Source of the DNA: Arion vulgaris
Lineage: Eukaryota; Mollusca; Gastropoda; Stylommatophora; Arionidae
Reading direction: 5' to 3'
Length of the DNA stretch: 64,000 nucleotides
Assembly: GCA_020796225.1 (NCBI GenBank)
Contig: CM036767.1
Span: 18,033,927-18,097,926 of the forward strand
Below, piece by piece: positions 51,236-61,313 of the stretch. Every line of letters begins with the position of its first letter. Positions within the stretch are counted from its first letter, which is position 1. The notes beneath the pieces are model-generated. The model was not told the DNA's origin, did no database searches, and was given only the letters and a program-made list of their open reading frames with translations. A program made the translations under genes and the position numbers.

Positions 51236-51544
51236 ATCTCTAAATTTGCTCACATTAAATCGAGACAAGTTTGTTTGTAAAAGTTGTGTTTTATTTTATT
51301 ATCATACAAAATCTAGGGCCCCGCGCTAAAATTTGCTACGGGCCATCGCTAGCCTAATCCGGCACTGCTCCACACAGTATAACACGCAGTCTTCCAAATC
51401 AACACAAGCTTTGAATATTCTGTTGTTGGCATCACAGTCAATATTTGCCGCTCTGAATAGGTTGCTTCCAAGAGAAACAAAGTTGTCCCCAAATCTTCAG
51501 TGCTATGCTCAATATAAATATTACATAGCATTAGACGAAGTAAC

Positions 51545-51722
51545 CGCAAGGAAAGAGGAGTAAGGAATGCCTAGACATACCTGGAAAGAGAGCTGAATGC
51601 TGATATTAACAGGATAGGTAAAACATTGAAAGAATCGGAAGGGATGGCAGAAGAGCTGTCAGAAGTCAGCTGGAAGAAGTTTGTTGAAGACCTGTGCTCC
51701 GCTGGGAGCTGAAAGGTAAAAA
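51545..51722 (+). pseudogene. nLTR-6 LINE 3' end
   Basis: It parallels 19330-19500: GCAAGGAAAGAGGAGTAAGG, GATATTAACAGGATAGGTAA and GAAGACCTGTGCTCCGCTGG. Confidence 0.7.
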
Positions 51723-51889
51723 GATTAGACCAAGTACGTGGACAGCAATGTAGACAAGAGGGAGTAACAGACAGATGTCAGAATAAGTATACAGAATGCA
51801 AGTTGAGCTTTCACTGTACTGTGAAATTTGAGGAACTTAAAAGAAATCAAATCTGACACAAAAATTAGAATATTTAATTCCAATGTTGA

Positions 51890-52190
51890 AAACGGTTCTC
51901 CTGTAGGTGTCAGAAACATGGGGAACGACTAAAACTCGAATAAATTGCAAACATTCATCATCTGGTGTTTGCGCAGAATAGAGAGACTGAGATGGTATGA
52001 CAGGGTCACAAATGAGATTATACAGAGAACGAGACAGATCCAAGTTAATCAAGAGGTTAAGAAAAGATGTTTAAGCTGGATAGGGCACACCTTGAGAAAA
52101 GGAAAATATAACTAGAAATGCTCTTTCCTGGAACCCGCAGGAGAAACGAGGGTCTAAAAATACACGGAGACGATATATATGGAGGCAGAA
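51890..52190 (+). pseudogene. nLTR-6 LINE RT C-terminus, single-copy thumb
   Basis: The + strand reads LQTFIIWCLRRIERLRWYDR, VNQEVKKRCLSWIGHTLRKG and, shifted, FLEPAGET. It shows the normal unamplified order of the segment that became a 48-bp array at 44096. Confidence 0.75.
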
Positions 52191-52199
52191 ATGAACGGT

Positions 52200-52968
52200 A
52201 TGATATGTCATCATCATCATCAGGTGCCGTGCCTGCTGTCGTAGGCGATCATGGATCTCCACAAATCTATGTCGCTGGTGTTTGCTATCAACTCAGATGT
52301 TGACGCTCTACCGTGCTATGAAGTCAGGCTATTCAAAATTGTCTCTCTCTGTCTTCCTCTGTCTCGTCTACCCTCGATTTTACCGATTGTCACAATGTGT
52401 TCTAAACCTCCCTCCTCATCTTCTTCTTCTTCTTCTTTTGTCGTCACACTGCTACCGGGTTGTTGCCCAGTGTCGTAGTTTTCTGTTTTTGTCTTGCGCT
52501 GTTCTGGTGGCTTGTGTGATTGTTATCTTTGCTCTTTCACAGGATTCTACTAGGCCATCTAACCATCTTTTCCGTGGTCTTCCTCTTGCCTTCTTTCCCG
52601 ATGTTCTGTTGTAGAAGACTCTGTATACTGTGGAGTTTGATGCATTCTTATTAAGTGGCCAAACCACTTCATTCTTTGTTTATCTATGTAATTCAAGCAC
52701 GGTTTTGTGCAACTTTCTTTCTTATGCTGATGTTGGTGATTCTGTCTTTTCTTGTGTTGTTGGTAACTTTTCGCAGGCAACGCATTTCACATTGCGTCAT
52801 GCGTTGCCTCCTCATTACATGCCCGAAAAATGATGACTGCCTCTTTCTTATATTGATGATAAACCTTCTCTGTGTCTTGATCTCATTCAATACCTCTACA
52901 TTAGTCATTTTCGCAGTCCTGGATTCTCATCATTCTTCTGTAAAACCACAGTTCTGTGGCCCTTAGAG
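52200..52968 (-). pseudogene. Composite of two LINE 3' regions
   Basis: 52205-52420 is an nLTR-2-type 3' end (GGCGATCATGGATCTCCACA). 52430-52960 is an nLTR-7-type RT C-terminus, antisense: RMKWFGHLIRMHQTPQYTES, KKARGRPRKRWLDGLVESCE and, further on, a piece reading MTNVEVLNEIKTQRRF. A TTCTTCTTCTTC tract at 52420-52440 marks the tail of the second. Confidence 0.7.
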
Positions 52969-53110
52969 ATTTTTCGATATGATATGTAAGAAGCTGAAAT
53001 ATCTAGCTAAAGATAGGAAGACATGGCATGAGTTTGTTGAGGACATATGCCCCCATCTAGGGTTAAAAAAGCACAGTAGAGATGAGAGGTTAGACCGAAG
53101 AAGAGCTATA
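52969..53110 (+). pseudogene. LINE 3' end fragment
   Basis: AAGATAGGAAGACATGGCAT and TTTGTTGAGGACATATGCCC resemble the nLTR-6 '..DR..W..FVEDLC' end. Confidence 0.5.
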
Positions 53111-53154
53111 GAGCTGCTGGATCATTGAATAAGATGAACAAGAAAGAAGTAATC

Positions 53155-53440
53155 AATTAATAAAGTGACATGCCTGTCAGCGTAAGCAATCATGTCTCCC
53201 CACAACTCTCTCTCTCTCTCTCTTCTTGGGGCAGTTAATCAGTTCTGGCATCGATCTTTTGTCAAACCACCATGTCAGACCATCCAACATCTTCTCCCTC
53301 TGTCTTCTACGATATCTCCGTTCCTAAATTTTACCTGTTGTCACCAAATGTTCGAAACCTCCTCTTCGCATTATATGCCGGAAGAACCTTGATTGTCTGA
53401 TTCTTATTCATTTGATAAGGTTTCTTTGAAGGAAGTACGG
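53155..53440 (-). pseudogene. nLTR-2 LINE 3' end, copy 2
   Basis: It is collinear with 27605-27850 (TAAGCAATCATGTCTCCCCA, GTCAAACCACCATGTCAGAC), with a CTCTCTCTCTCT tract inserted at 53207. Confidence 0.75.
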
Positions 53441-53559
53441 ATTAGTTTAAACAGTGCCGCTACGAAAGATTTTTTTTGTCATAAACTATTTTACCTCTGA
53501 AGTCGACGAAGGTCAGGGACACCAGTCAAATGGTAAGCAGACCTCACTCAAAAATCAGT

Positions 53560-53975
53560 CAGAAGCGCATTACCAGGCCTAACCAGAGTCACAATGTGTG
53601 CTCCGCTCTCTTTCTTAGACAGGAATATCTCAGCTGCAGTGCACGAACTCCGTATCACCGGCGAGGATTCCCGATGTAATTTGGAAGATGAAGATATTTG
53701 TATAGGAATTTAAAATCTTTTCTAAGGAATTTTGCCCGGACAGCGGCTTTCCAGCCTGCTTTTCTCAATATTGAACTGCCAATGATTTTTTTACATGCTA
53801 AAATTGAACACGGACCACGTTTATCGTTTTTCTCCGCTAGGACTAGGAACTCGATCTCACCTACACTTAGATCAGCGATCTCTGGAAAATATCTATAGCT
53901 TCACGAGGGGCGAACCTGGTACCTATGGCACGAGAGACAAGCACCTAACCTCTACGGCACAGAGACTCCTTCCTA
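53560..53975 (-). mobile_element. SINE-F full-length copy
   Basis: It runs from AATGTGTGCTCCGCTCTCTT to the head complement CACCTAACCTCTACGGCACA. The GATTGATTGATAGG 3' end is missing. Confidence 0.75.
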
Positions 53976-54017
53976 GTTCACTAACAACTACGCTACTGCG
54001 GTTTGTAAATCATTCAA

Positions 54018-54450
54018 TCAATCAAGTACCGTGCCTGCCGGCGTAGGCGATCATGTCTCTCCACAACTCTCTTTGCTTGGTGCATGTAATCAGTTCTGAC
54101 GTCGATATTTTGTCGAACCATGATGTCAGGCCATCCAACATCTTCTCCTCTGTCTTCCAAAATCTCTCCTTCCTAAATTTTACATGTAGTCACCAAATGT
54201 TCTAAACCTTCTCTTCGCATTATATGCCCGAAGAACCTTGATTGTCGGATTCTTATTCTTTTGATAAGTTTCTTTGTGTGCAGGCCTGATTTAAAACCTC
54301 CACATTTGTTTTCTTTGCAGTCCATGGAATTTTCAACATTTTTATGTAAAACCACATCTCTGTGGCTTCCAATGATCGTATTGATTGATTGTTCATTGTC
54401 CATGATTCGCTGCCATACATAAGTGTTGGTTCAGTAATAAGTATTGTTAA
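54018..54450 (-). pseudogene. nLTR-2 LINE 3' end, copy 3
   Basis: The minus-strand frame reads HRDVVLHKNVENSMDCKENK, LIKRIRIRQSRFFGHIMRRE and GLEHLVTTCKI, then the 3' end to CCGGCGTAGGCGATCATGTC complement. Confidence 0.8.
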
Positions 54451-54529
54451 TCATTACAAATAGAAAATGATTACTATATATCTTATCTATAATATGAGAT
54501 TTTCATGCAAACAAGCCAACCGTACCACC

Positions 54530-54998
54530 GTCTAGAGCAGTGTTTCCCAAACTTGTTCGGCCCATCGCCAACTTTGCACAACATAAACTTTGCAACGTCC
54601 CTCCACATTATAACAGTTTGTCAACGTCCTCCCCATATATATATATATATATACATGCTCTACTTATTTTCTCTTTGACATAGAAAATTGATATATATTT
54701 CTGTCATACATGGTCAATTTTCAAATGATTATATGCATGAAACAGAAAAATTGAAAAAAATGCGTCGTGTAAGATGGGAATAAGATGAATTAAATGCAGA
54801 ATTCAAATTTTAAATGATTATTCAATCGTAAATCACGAAAATAATTTATTTTAAATATATATTATTAATTTCTTCTTTAAGGAGCCACCGAAATCTAATC
54901 ACCTGAACACCACATTCTTCTGAACCACTACGCTCTTTCCCAGACGTTTCAGCGCCCATAGGAGTGGTACCGCCCACTTTGGGAACGCTGGTCTAGAG
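54530..54998. mobile_element. 453-bp hAT MITE with perfect 8-bp TSD
   Basis: The element (54538-54990) starts CAGTGTTTCCCAAACTTG and ends CCCACTTTGGGAACGCTG; GTCTAGAG flanks both ends. No coding capacity is visible. It holds an AT microsatellite at 54638-54652. Its terminal repeats are unlike the CAGTGGCGGCTCGT family. Confidence 0.9.
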
Positions 54999-55472
54999 TG
55001 AAATGATACTCCCACAACAAGTTCTTTGAACATTGGCTACGTCTTGATAGATTTGTTTAACAAATAAATATTTTGCTATTACCTTATCTACCCCTTTGAA
55101 TATAAACTCAGTTTTACATTACTAGACAAGAAAAACAGCGAGTGGTGGCTTTAACTTAACCATGCAAATCATTGGCAGAATGAATATGTAGAGTGAAGTG
55201 TGTCAAAACAACACAATACAGAATCGGTTCAGGTCAAAACACTTACACAAACAGCAGACTTGACAAGAGTGTACCGGGGTTGATTTGTCTACACATGTAA
55301 TTATCATTCTAATTGTAATGTAATGTTTCTGTTTTATCTTCATGTGGTTAAAATTACTTGAGTAGCTTGGACCATCGACACTACGGTTATTGTGGCTGTG
55401 AGTAGTAGTAGCATAAGTAGTGTAGGCATACTGTGTGAGGTTACTCAATCTTATATGTAGTAATATAGTGTA
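54999..55472. other. Non-coding DNA
   Basis: No gene or known repeat; the 81-codon minus frame at 55203-55448 has no domain. Confidence 0.4.
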
Positions 55473-56038
55473 GTGTTATCATTTGTTAATGTGCAGGTAG
55501 TTATTCTTCTTTGCGTTCGTTCTTTACGACCAATTTTAATCACTCTTTGTGATATGTTTGATCTTTGCCAAGAACGTGTATACGTTGCACATTGGTTTGT
55601 AGGCCCCTAAACGCATAGATTTCTACACGTTTAGGACACGTGCATCCGATTTCAGGCAAACCTCATTAGTCGCCTCTTACGACATGCATGTCAGGTAACA
55701 GTGGTTCTATTCTTTACACCCCAAATTTGGGCCCCGGTAACCACTCGGCGGTGTTATGATTTGTTAATGTGCAGGTAGTTATTCTTCTTTGCGTTCGTTC
55801 TTTGACCAATTTTAATCACTCTTTGTGATATGTTTGATCTTTGCCAAGAACGTTATACGTTGCACATTGGTTTGGTAGGCCCCTAAGCGCATAGACTTCT
55901 ACACGTTTAGGACAGGTGCATCCGATTTCATCCAAACCTCCTTAGTCGCCTCTTACGTCATGCGTGGCAGATAACAGTGGCTCTATTCTTTACACTCCAA
56001 ATTTGGGCCCGGTAACCACTCGGCTAGCAGGTAGTTAT
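55473..56038 (-). mobile_element. Two SINE-A copies in direct tandem
   Basis: SINE-A at 55506-55750 and another at 55783-56026, same strand. The 33 bp before the first (55473-55505) are repeated between them (55751-55783) with one change. The second copy has its own 12-bp duplication GCAGGTAGTTAT (55771-55782 and 56027-56038). This fits one insertion followed by tandem duplication of flank plus SINE. Confidence 0.85.
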
Positions 56039-56061
56039 ATAAGATAAAGATGTAATGACAT

Positions 56062-56368
56062 GACTTGTTAGTGTCTTCTTCTTCTTCTTCTTCTTCTTCT
56101 TCTTCGAACGTTACATATCAACTACTTGTTAACCACTCTTTGTGATTTTTATGTGATCTGAGCCTAAGAGCGTTTGTACGTTGTGCCAGTTATGCACCTA
56201 CAAGTAGTAGGCCAGCACATCCGATTTCTGCGACGCTTTTTAATTTACTAGGGGAGCTTCCTAGGTCCATACCTACCTCAGTCGCCTCTTACGACATGCC
56301 TTGTAGGTCGTAGTGTTACTATTCTTTGCTCCTCTTGCAGCCCCGGCAACACACGGACTTGTTAGTGT
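56062..56368 (-). mobile_element. SINE-C copy with perfect 13-bp TSD
   Basis: A 281-bp element (56075-56355) flanked by GACTTGTTAGTGT at 56062-56074 and 56356-56368. A long (CTT)n tail, the C body, the core on the minus strand (CGCCTCTTACGACATGCC) and the head (GCAGCCCCGGCAACACAC). Confidence 0.9.
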
Positions 56369-56379
56369 ACAGGTAGTAA

Positions 56380-56830
56380 TATATCTTCTTCTCTTCCACC
56401 ATTTACATTTATATAGAAGGGGGGCTGTAGTGATCTTGTGTGTGCTTGTTCTAATGCACTTTGTAAGCTGTTATTCATTTTCTTAAGGCTGTTCTTCATG
56501 CCGTCGCTCCGTCTTGTGCGTGGTCTTCCTCTTGCTCTGTACTCGTTATACTTTTCTGTGTGGCTCTCTGTGGTAGACGATACCAGGACACTTTTGTCAG
56601 GTGTCCAAACCATTTAATCTACTGTTTTTTAAAGATTGAATGACTGGTTTCACATTCAGTCATCTTCTGATTTCTTCATTTCTAACTTTGTCTCTTATTG
56701 TCACACCTGCAGCTCTTATAAGACACTTCATCTCTGTCGTTATTATTTCCCGCTCATTAGCTGCTGTTATTGACCATGTTTGGCACTGGTAACATAGTTT
56801 TGGCGAGAAAATCGTTATTATGAGATTTGC
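56380..56830 (-). pseudogene. LINE RT C-terminal fragment
   Basis: The minus frame reads YRARGRPRTRRSDGMKNSLK then KMNNSLQSALEQAHTR. It is related to the 38325-38450 fragment. Confidence 0.6.
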
Positions 56831-56884
56831 TTTCGTTTTAGCACAGAGTAATTAATATGATGCAATAATGTTGTGGTATAACAT

Positions 56885-57106
56885 TTAACCCTTACGCTGC
56901 TACATACTTTCTGATGGATGAGCTAAAATGGCTCTCTTTGTTTCTAGGTCACAAACGTGAATGTACGCCTATAGCAGTGACAGTATCAATGTATAACGTG
57001 CTAACACGTCTTTAGCCCACGAGGAGAAATATAACAGACGTGTTAATGCGTCTTTAGAAGTGAATGGGAAAACGTATATATACGTCCTTAGCAGCTAAAG
57101 GGTTAA
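56885..57106. mobile_element. piggyBac-type MITE in a TTAA target
   Basis: A 214-bp element (56889-57102) with ends CCCTTACGCTGCTA and TAGCAGCTAAAGGG, inverted with few mismatches, inside TTAA on both sides. TTAA duplication and CCCTTT-type ends are typical of piggyBac. Inside are repeated ACGTCTTTAG-like words and the palindrome CGTATATATACG. Confidence 0.85.
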
Positions 57107-57221
57107 ATGTATAGATAATCATGCAGAAAGTAGTGTTGTTAGTGGATATCGTTATTGGAAGGTTACTTGGACCAATGCTGCAGTATCTGCTTCTGACACC
57201 TATGAGGTTATCACAGCATGG

Positions 57222-57418
57222 AGGTATCTGTGGCTAAGGTGCTTAACCTTTGCTTTGCGTTCCGGAGGTCATGGGTTTGAATCCGGACCGCGCCGTTCTG
57301 TTCACATTGCGTTTTTCTCATAGACCACTAGGGTTGTTGCCGGAGTAACGGAGTTCGTGCTTTGGACAATATTCTCGGCAGGTGAAGTACCGTTTCTGTG
57401 GAGAGGGACCGAATTATA
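57222..57418 (+). mobile_element. SINE-J copy 4
   Basis: Head GTATCTGTGGCTAAGGTGCT, B box GGGTTTGAATCCGGACC (perfect pol III consensus core), then GCCGGAGTAACGGAGTTCGT. It is truncated at the 3' end. Confidence 0.8.
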
Positions 57419-57589
57419 TTGTTTCTCTAGTTATTTCTTTTATTACGTTCCATCTTCTCTAACTATTCCAAGTATATTGATCTTGTTGTCTTTCATTTAT
57501 TTAGTTAGCAGTTTTAATCGTAACGCCTCATTCAACCTTCTTACATTTCAGAAACTAATTCTGGTTTCGTATTTAACAGTTGTGGCGAA

Positions 57590-57720
57590 ACACGTAAAAA
57601 ACAAAGTACTGTGGTTTTACAAAATACAAAAAAAATAACAATAAACTGCAACGTTTCGACCAAAGGCCTTTATCAAGCAAAGGATACAACAGAAGGAAAG
57701 AAATTATTCACAGCAGAACA
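57590..57720 (-). mobile_element. Penelope-like 3' tail with hammerhead-like core, copy 4
   Basis: On the minus strand: GCTTGATAAAGGCCTTTGGT then CGAAACGTTGCAG and a T-rich run to GTAAAACCACAGTACTTTG. It is the best preserved of the four. Confidence 0.55.
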
Positions 57721-57724
57721 TAAA

Positions 57725-58465
57725 TAATAATAATTCCTCTCATTGTTATACGTTACACTAGGGCCTGCAAGCAATTTCTCCATACTGCTCTATCCTGGGC
57801 AACTCGCTCAATTCCTCCATGGAACTGAGACCGATATTTCTTGCCTCTCTCAGCAAAAATTTGTTTCAGGGTCTCCTTAGGTCGTCCTCTCTTTCTTGAA
57901 TCCTTTGCATCCCACTTCAATGTCTGCTTTGATATTCGTTGATCATTTCTCCTCAAGGTGTGTCCAACATATCTCCATCTTCTTTTCTTATAACAGTTGT
58001 CACTAGTGGTTGACCAGACATGTCTCTTCTTCTTTTCTGCGTTCGTTCTTTACGACCAATTTAATCACTCTTTGTGATATGTTTGATCCTTGCTAAGAAC
58101 GTGTATACGTTGCACATTGGTTTGGTAGGCCCCTAAACGTATGACTTCTACACGTTTGGGACATGCATCCGATTTCATCCAAACCTCCTAAGTCGCCTCT
58201 TACGACATGCGCGTCAGATAACAGTGGTTATATTCTTTACACTCCAAATTTGGGCCCCGGTAACCACTCGGGCGACATGTCTCTGATTTAATCACTTCTT
58301 CTGAATTCGTTCCATTTTATATTCATTATTTTTCGCAGATATCTATTTTCAAATGCATTCAACTTGCTTTCTATATCTTTAGTCATTTTCCAACCTCGCT
58401 GGCATATGTTAGGATGGATACAACATTTGAATTGAAAATTCGTAATTTAGTTCTAATACTATATA
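57725..58465 (-). pseudogene. nLTR-3 LINE C-terminus split by SINE-A
   Basis: The minus frames left of the insertion read RRNDQRISKQTLKWDAKDSR, then GRPKETLKQIFAERGKKYRS and ERVAQDRAVWRNCLQALV; right of it, sequence encodes the preceding part. It ends left in AATAATAATTCC, the family tail. Confidence 0.85.
58017..58284 (-). mobile_element. SINE-A copy with 11-bp TSD, nested in nLTR-3
   Basis: A 246-bp element (58028-58273) flanked by GACATGTCTCT at 58017-58027 and 58274-58284. Tail, body, core and head are intact. Confidence 0.9.
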
Positions 58466-58555
58466 ACTTGCAGTTCCATATTTTATTTAGACTTTTAAAA
58501 TCTGATGTTGCTTTGCTAATTCGTATCATAATTTCTTTTTAACATTTCCTGTGCA

Positions 58556-59739
58556 ATCAAAACATAAATAATCAAAACATAAATAATCAGAACATAAATA
58601 ATCAAAACATAAATAATCAAAACATAAATAATCAGAACATAAATAATCAGAACATAAATAATCAAAACATAAATAATCAGAACATAAATAATCAAAACAT
58701 AAATAATCAAAACATAAATAATCAAAACATAAATAATCAGAACATAAATAATCAGAACATAAATAATCAAAACATAAATAATCAAAACATAAATAATCAG
58801 AACATAAATAATCAAAACATAAATAATCAAAACATAAATAATCAGAACATAAATAATCAAAACATAAATAATCAGAACATAAATAATCAGAACATAAATA
58901 ATCAAAACATAAATAATCAGAACATAAATAATCAGAACATAAATAATCTGAACATAAATAATCAAAACATAAATAATCAAAACATAAATAATCAGAACAT
59001 AAATAATCAAAACATAAATAATCAAAACATAAATAATCAGAACATAAATAATCAAAACATAAATAATCAGAACATAAATAATCAGAACATAAATAATCAA
59101 AACATAAATAATCAAAACATAAATAATCAGAACATAAATATCAGAACAGTAAATAATCAAACATAAATAATCAGAACATATAATAATCAAAACATAAATA
59201 ATCAAACATAATAATCAAAACATAAATAATCAGAACATAAATAATCAGAACATAAATAATCAAAACATAAATAATCAAAACATAAATAATCAAAACATAA
59301 ATAATCAGAACATAAATAATCAAAACATAAATAATCAAAACATAAATAATCAGAACATAAATAATCAAAACATAAATAATCAGAACATAAATAATCAAAA
59401 CATAAATAATCAAAACATAAATAATCAGAACATAAATAATCAAAACATAAATAATCAGAACATAAATAATCAAAACATAAATAATCAGAACATAAATAAT
59501 CAAAACATAAATAATCAAAACATAAATAATCAGAACATAAATAATCAGAACATAAATAATCAGAACATAAATAATCAGAACATAAATAATCAAAACATAA
59601 ATAATCAAAACATAAATAATCAAAACATAAATAATCAGAACATAAATAATCAGAACATAAATAATCAAACATAATAATCAAAACATAAATAATCAGAACA
59701 TAAATAATCAGAACATAAATAATCAGAACATAAATAATT
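58556..59739. repeat. 15-bp satellite array, about 79 units
   Basis: AACATAAATAATCAR, where the last base is A or G in an irregular order (one T at about 58949). A few one-base losses cluster near 59140-59220 and 59667. The 15-bp period leaves long open frames of (IIYVL)n and (DYLCF/S)n on the minus strand that are not genes. Confidence 0.97.
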
Positions 59740-60108
59740 CAACAGTAAATTCCTAACGGCCCTAAAATGAAAATCTGTGGGAAATCGAATAACAGTTAGT
59801 GCAATTGTTTTCATGCAATGGTTTCCTGACGATTGTCACCGATGACATCCATGCAAGCTCCGGATGCATGACAAAATGTTATTTCGTGTTATCTTTCTTT
59901 AGCAATTGCACTTGTTATGTAGAGTGATTGTTCTATTATGATGGTCCTATAATTAATCAAGCAATCAGGCTATCAATCAATCAAGCTATCAATCAGGCTA
60001 TCAATCAGGCTATCAATCAAAGTAAAGAAAATGTTTTCATTCCGTGAATATTTTACATATTTATATATATTTTTTTCATGCATTTGAAATACTGCCATAT
60101 ACCTGATC
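59740..60108. other. Non-coding DNA with a short ATCAATCAGGCT repeat
   Basis: CAGTAAATTCCTAACGGCCC resembles the Penelope-flanking block at 12011 and 31683. TATCAATCAGGC / TATCAATCAA recurs at 59966-60018. No gene. Confidence 0.5.
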
Positions 60109-60109
60109 T

Positions 60110-60405
60110 CCATGGCGAAGTCTCAATGGCGAAGTCTTCATTGCGAAGTCTCAGTGACGAAGTCTCCATGGCGAAGTCTCCATGGCGAAGTGGTAAAGTC
60201 GTTTACCTGTCCTACTGAAGGTTTTGGGTTAGAATCTGGACCGAGACACATGTGCAATTCTTTCATTAGATCCCTAGGATTGTTGCTGGAGCTACGGAGT
60301 TCGTGCGCTGTGCAATGCTCCTGGCAGATGGCATGCCATCTCTGCCGAAAGGGACGGAGCATATATGGGGAAACCCGGTGCAATTATGTCAATCCTTCTC
60401 CTCTC
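60110..60405 (+). mobile_element. SINE-J copy 5 with its 5' head amplified six times
   Basis: A 14-bp unit (ATGGCGAAGTCTCC and variants) is repeated six times at 60112-60196 and runs straight into the intact A-box region ATGGCGAAGTGGTAAAGTCG of the SINE. The SINE then continues normally (AGGATTGTTGCTGGAGCTAC, GGGGAAACCCGGTGCAATTA). The copy at 24590 has this head once. Confidence 0.85.
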
Positions 60406-60525
60406 CGTCCATTTCGGTCGTTTGTTCAGTAAATGGGAGTTACTGCAGCCTCCCCGCGGTTTTCTCCAGATCTGATCCGGTCTGATCATCTCATTTTGTT
60501 AAGTTTCCGTACATCGCCTGAAGTA

Positions 60526-60985
60526 TATTTGAGAATATGGTGTTAGACATGTATATTTCTTTCTTCTCTTCTTCTTGCATTCGTGCTTTACGACCAATTT
60601 GAATCACTCTTTGTGATATGTTTGATCTTTGTCAAGAACGTGTATATGTTGCACATTGGTTTGGTAGGCCCCTTAAACGCATAGACTTCTACACGTTTAG
60701 GACACGTGCATCCGATTTCAGCCAAACCTCCTTAGTCGTCTCTTGCGACATGCGTGGCATGTAACAGTGGTTCTATTCTTTACACTCCAAATTTGGACCC
60801 TGTAATCACTCAGGCGGTATATTTCTTTGACCAGCGGCATATGATGGAGGATGGTGTTTGCTTCCTAGTGTTTCTCTGGTGCTCAGTTGAGTCTGGGTCG
60901 ATCTGAGAGCTGTAACTATTGGGAGAATGCCCATCCCCAACTGTGAAATTTGATACTTGGGATCGCACGCCTACATATCAAGAGC
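60526..60985 (-). mobile_element. SINE-D copy interrupted by SINE-A
   Basis: GAGAATATGGTGTTAGACAT at the left and CATATGATGGAGGATGGTG, GTTGAGTCTGGGTCGATCTG at the right are one D copy. Confidence 0.75.
60551..60828 (-). mobile_element. SINE-A copy with perfect 12-bp TSD, nested in SINE-D
   Basis: A 254-bp element (60563-60816) flanked by GTATATTTCTTT at 60551-60562 and 60817-60828. The core has two changes (GTCGTCTCTTGCGACATGC complement). Confidence 0.9.
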
Positions 60986-61313
60986 TGATATAACGGAACC
61001 GTGCTGACTTTCTTACAAACAATGCCCCGACTCAACCTGGCAGAAGTAAGGACAGATCCGATGTCATCCAAGCGGTGTGTCACCATTCATGTGATATCGA
61101 TGAGTCTTAGACACTGGACTGATTGCGAGAATGAGTTCAGTTTGGATATACCAGACAGTGTCTTCTTCGTCGTAGAGACAGAAGATATACTAATCAATTT
61201 CTCATGGGTACGGTGAGCAAGTAGACTTTAGGATGACTGCTGCAGCGAAAGACGGAGCACGCATGTGAATGCCCAATGTGCCTTGACGTCGATCGAATAA
61301 CATAACGAGCGTT
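60986..61313 (+). pseudogene. nLTR-8b LINE 3' end
   Basis: CCGTGCTGACTTTCTTACAA encodes RADFLTNN; the rest parallels 21700-22000 inverted, to the 3' end TCGATCGAATAACATAACG. The 21-bp satellite starts directly behind it. Confidence 0.8.

Larger units (their letters stand above)
50062..51374 (+). mobile_element. Internally deleted hAT transposon with TSD
   Basis: Termini CAGTGTCGGATTAGCCTAG (50070) and CTAGCCTAATCCGGCACT (to 51366) are inverted repeats with one mismatch, and GCTCCACA flanks both ends (50062-50069, 51367-51374). The 1.3-kb element holds fragments of one transposase gene but lacks the catalytic middle. hAT transposases cut and paste DNA with an RNase H-like DDE core. Confidence 0.9.

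Noticed and set aside
50787..51329. Domesticated hAT-derived gene
   Set aside because: Terminal repeats and TSD are still present, the catalytic core is deleted and the N-terminal part is out of frame, so a recent dead transposon is the simpler reading.
15028..57418. True tRNA genes at the tRNA-like heads
   Set aside because: A and B boxes are present, but acceptor stems do not close and the sequences continue into repeated SINE bodies.
58516..59681. Open frames of 159-229 codons made of IIYVL and DYLCF repeats
   Set aside because: They are translations of the 15-bp satellite; overlapping frames are equally open.
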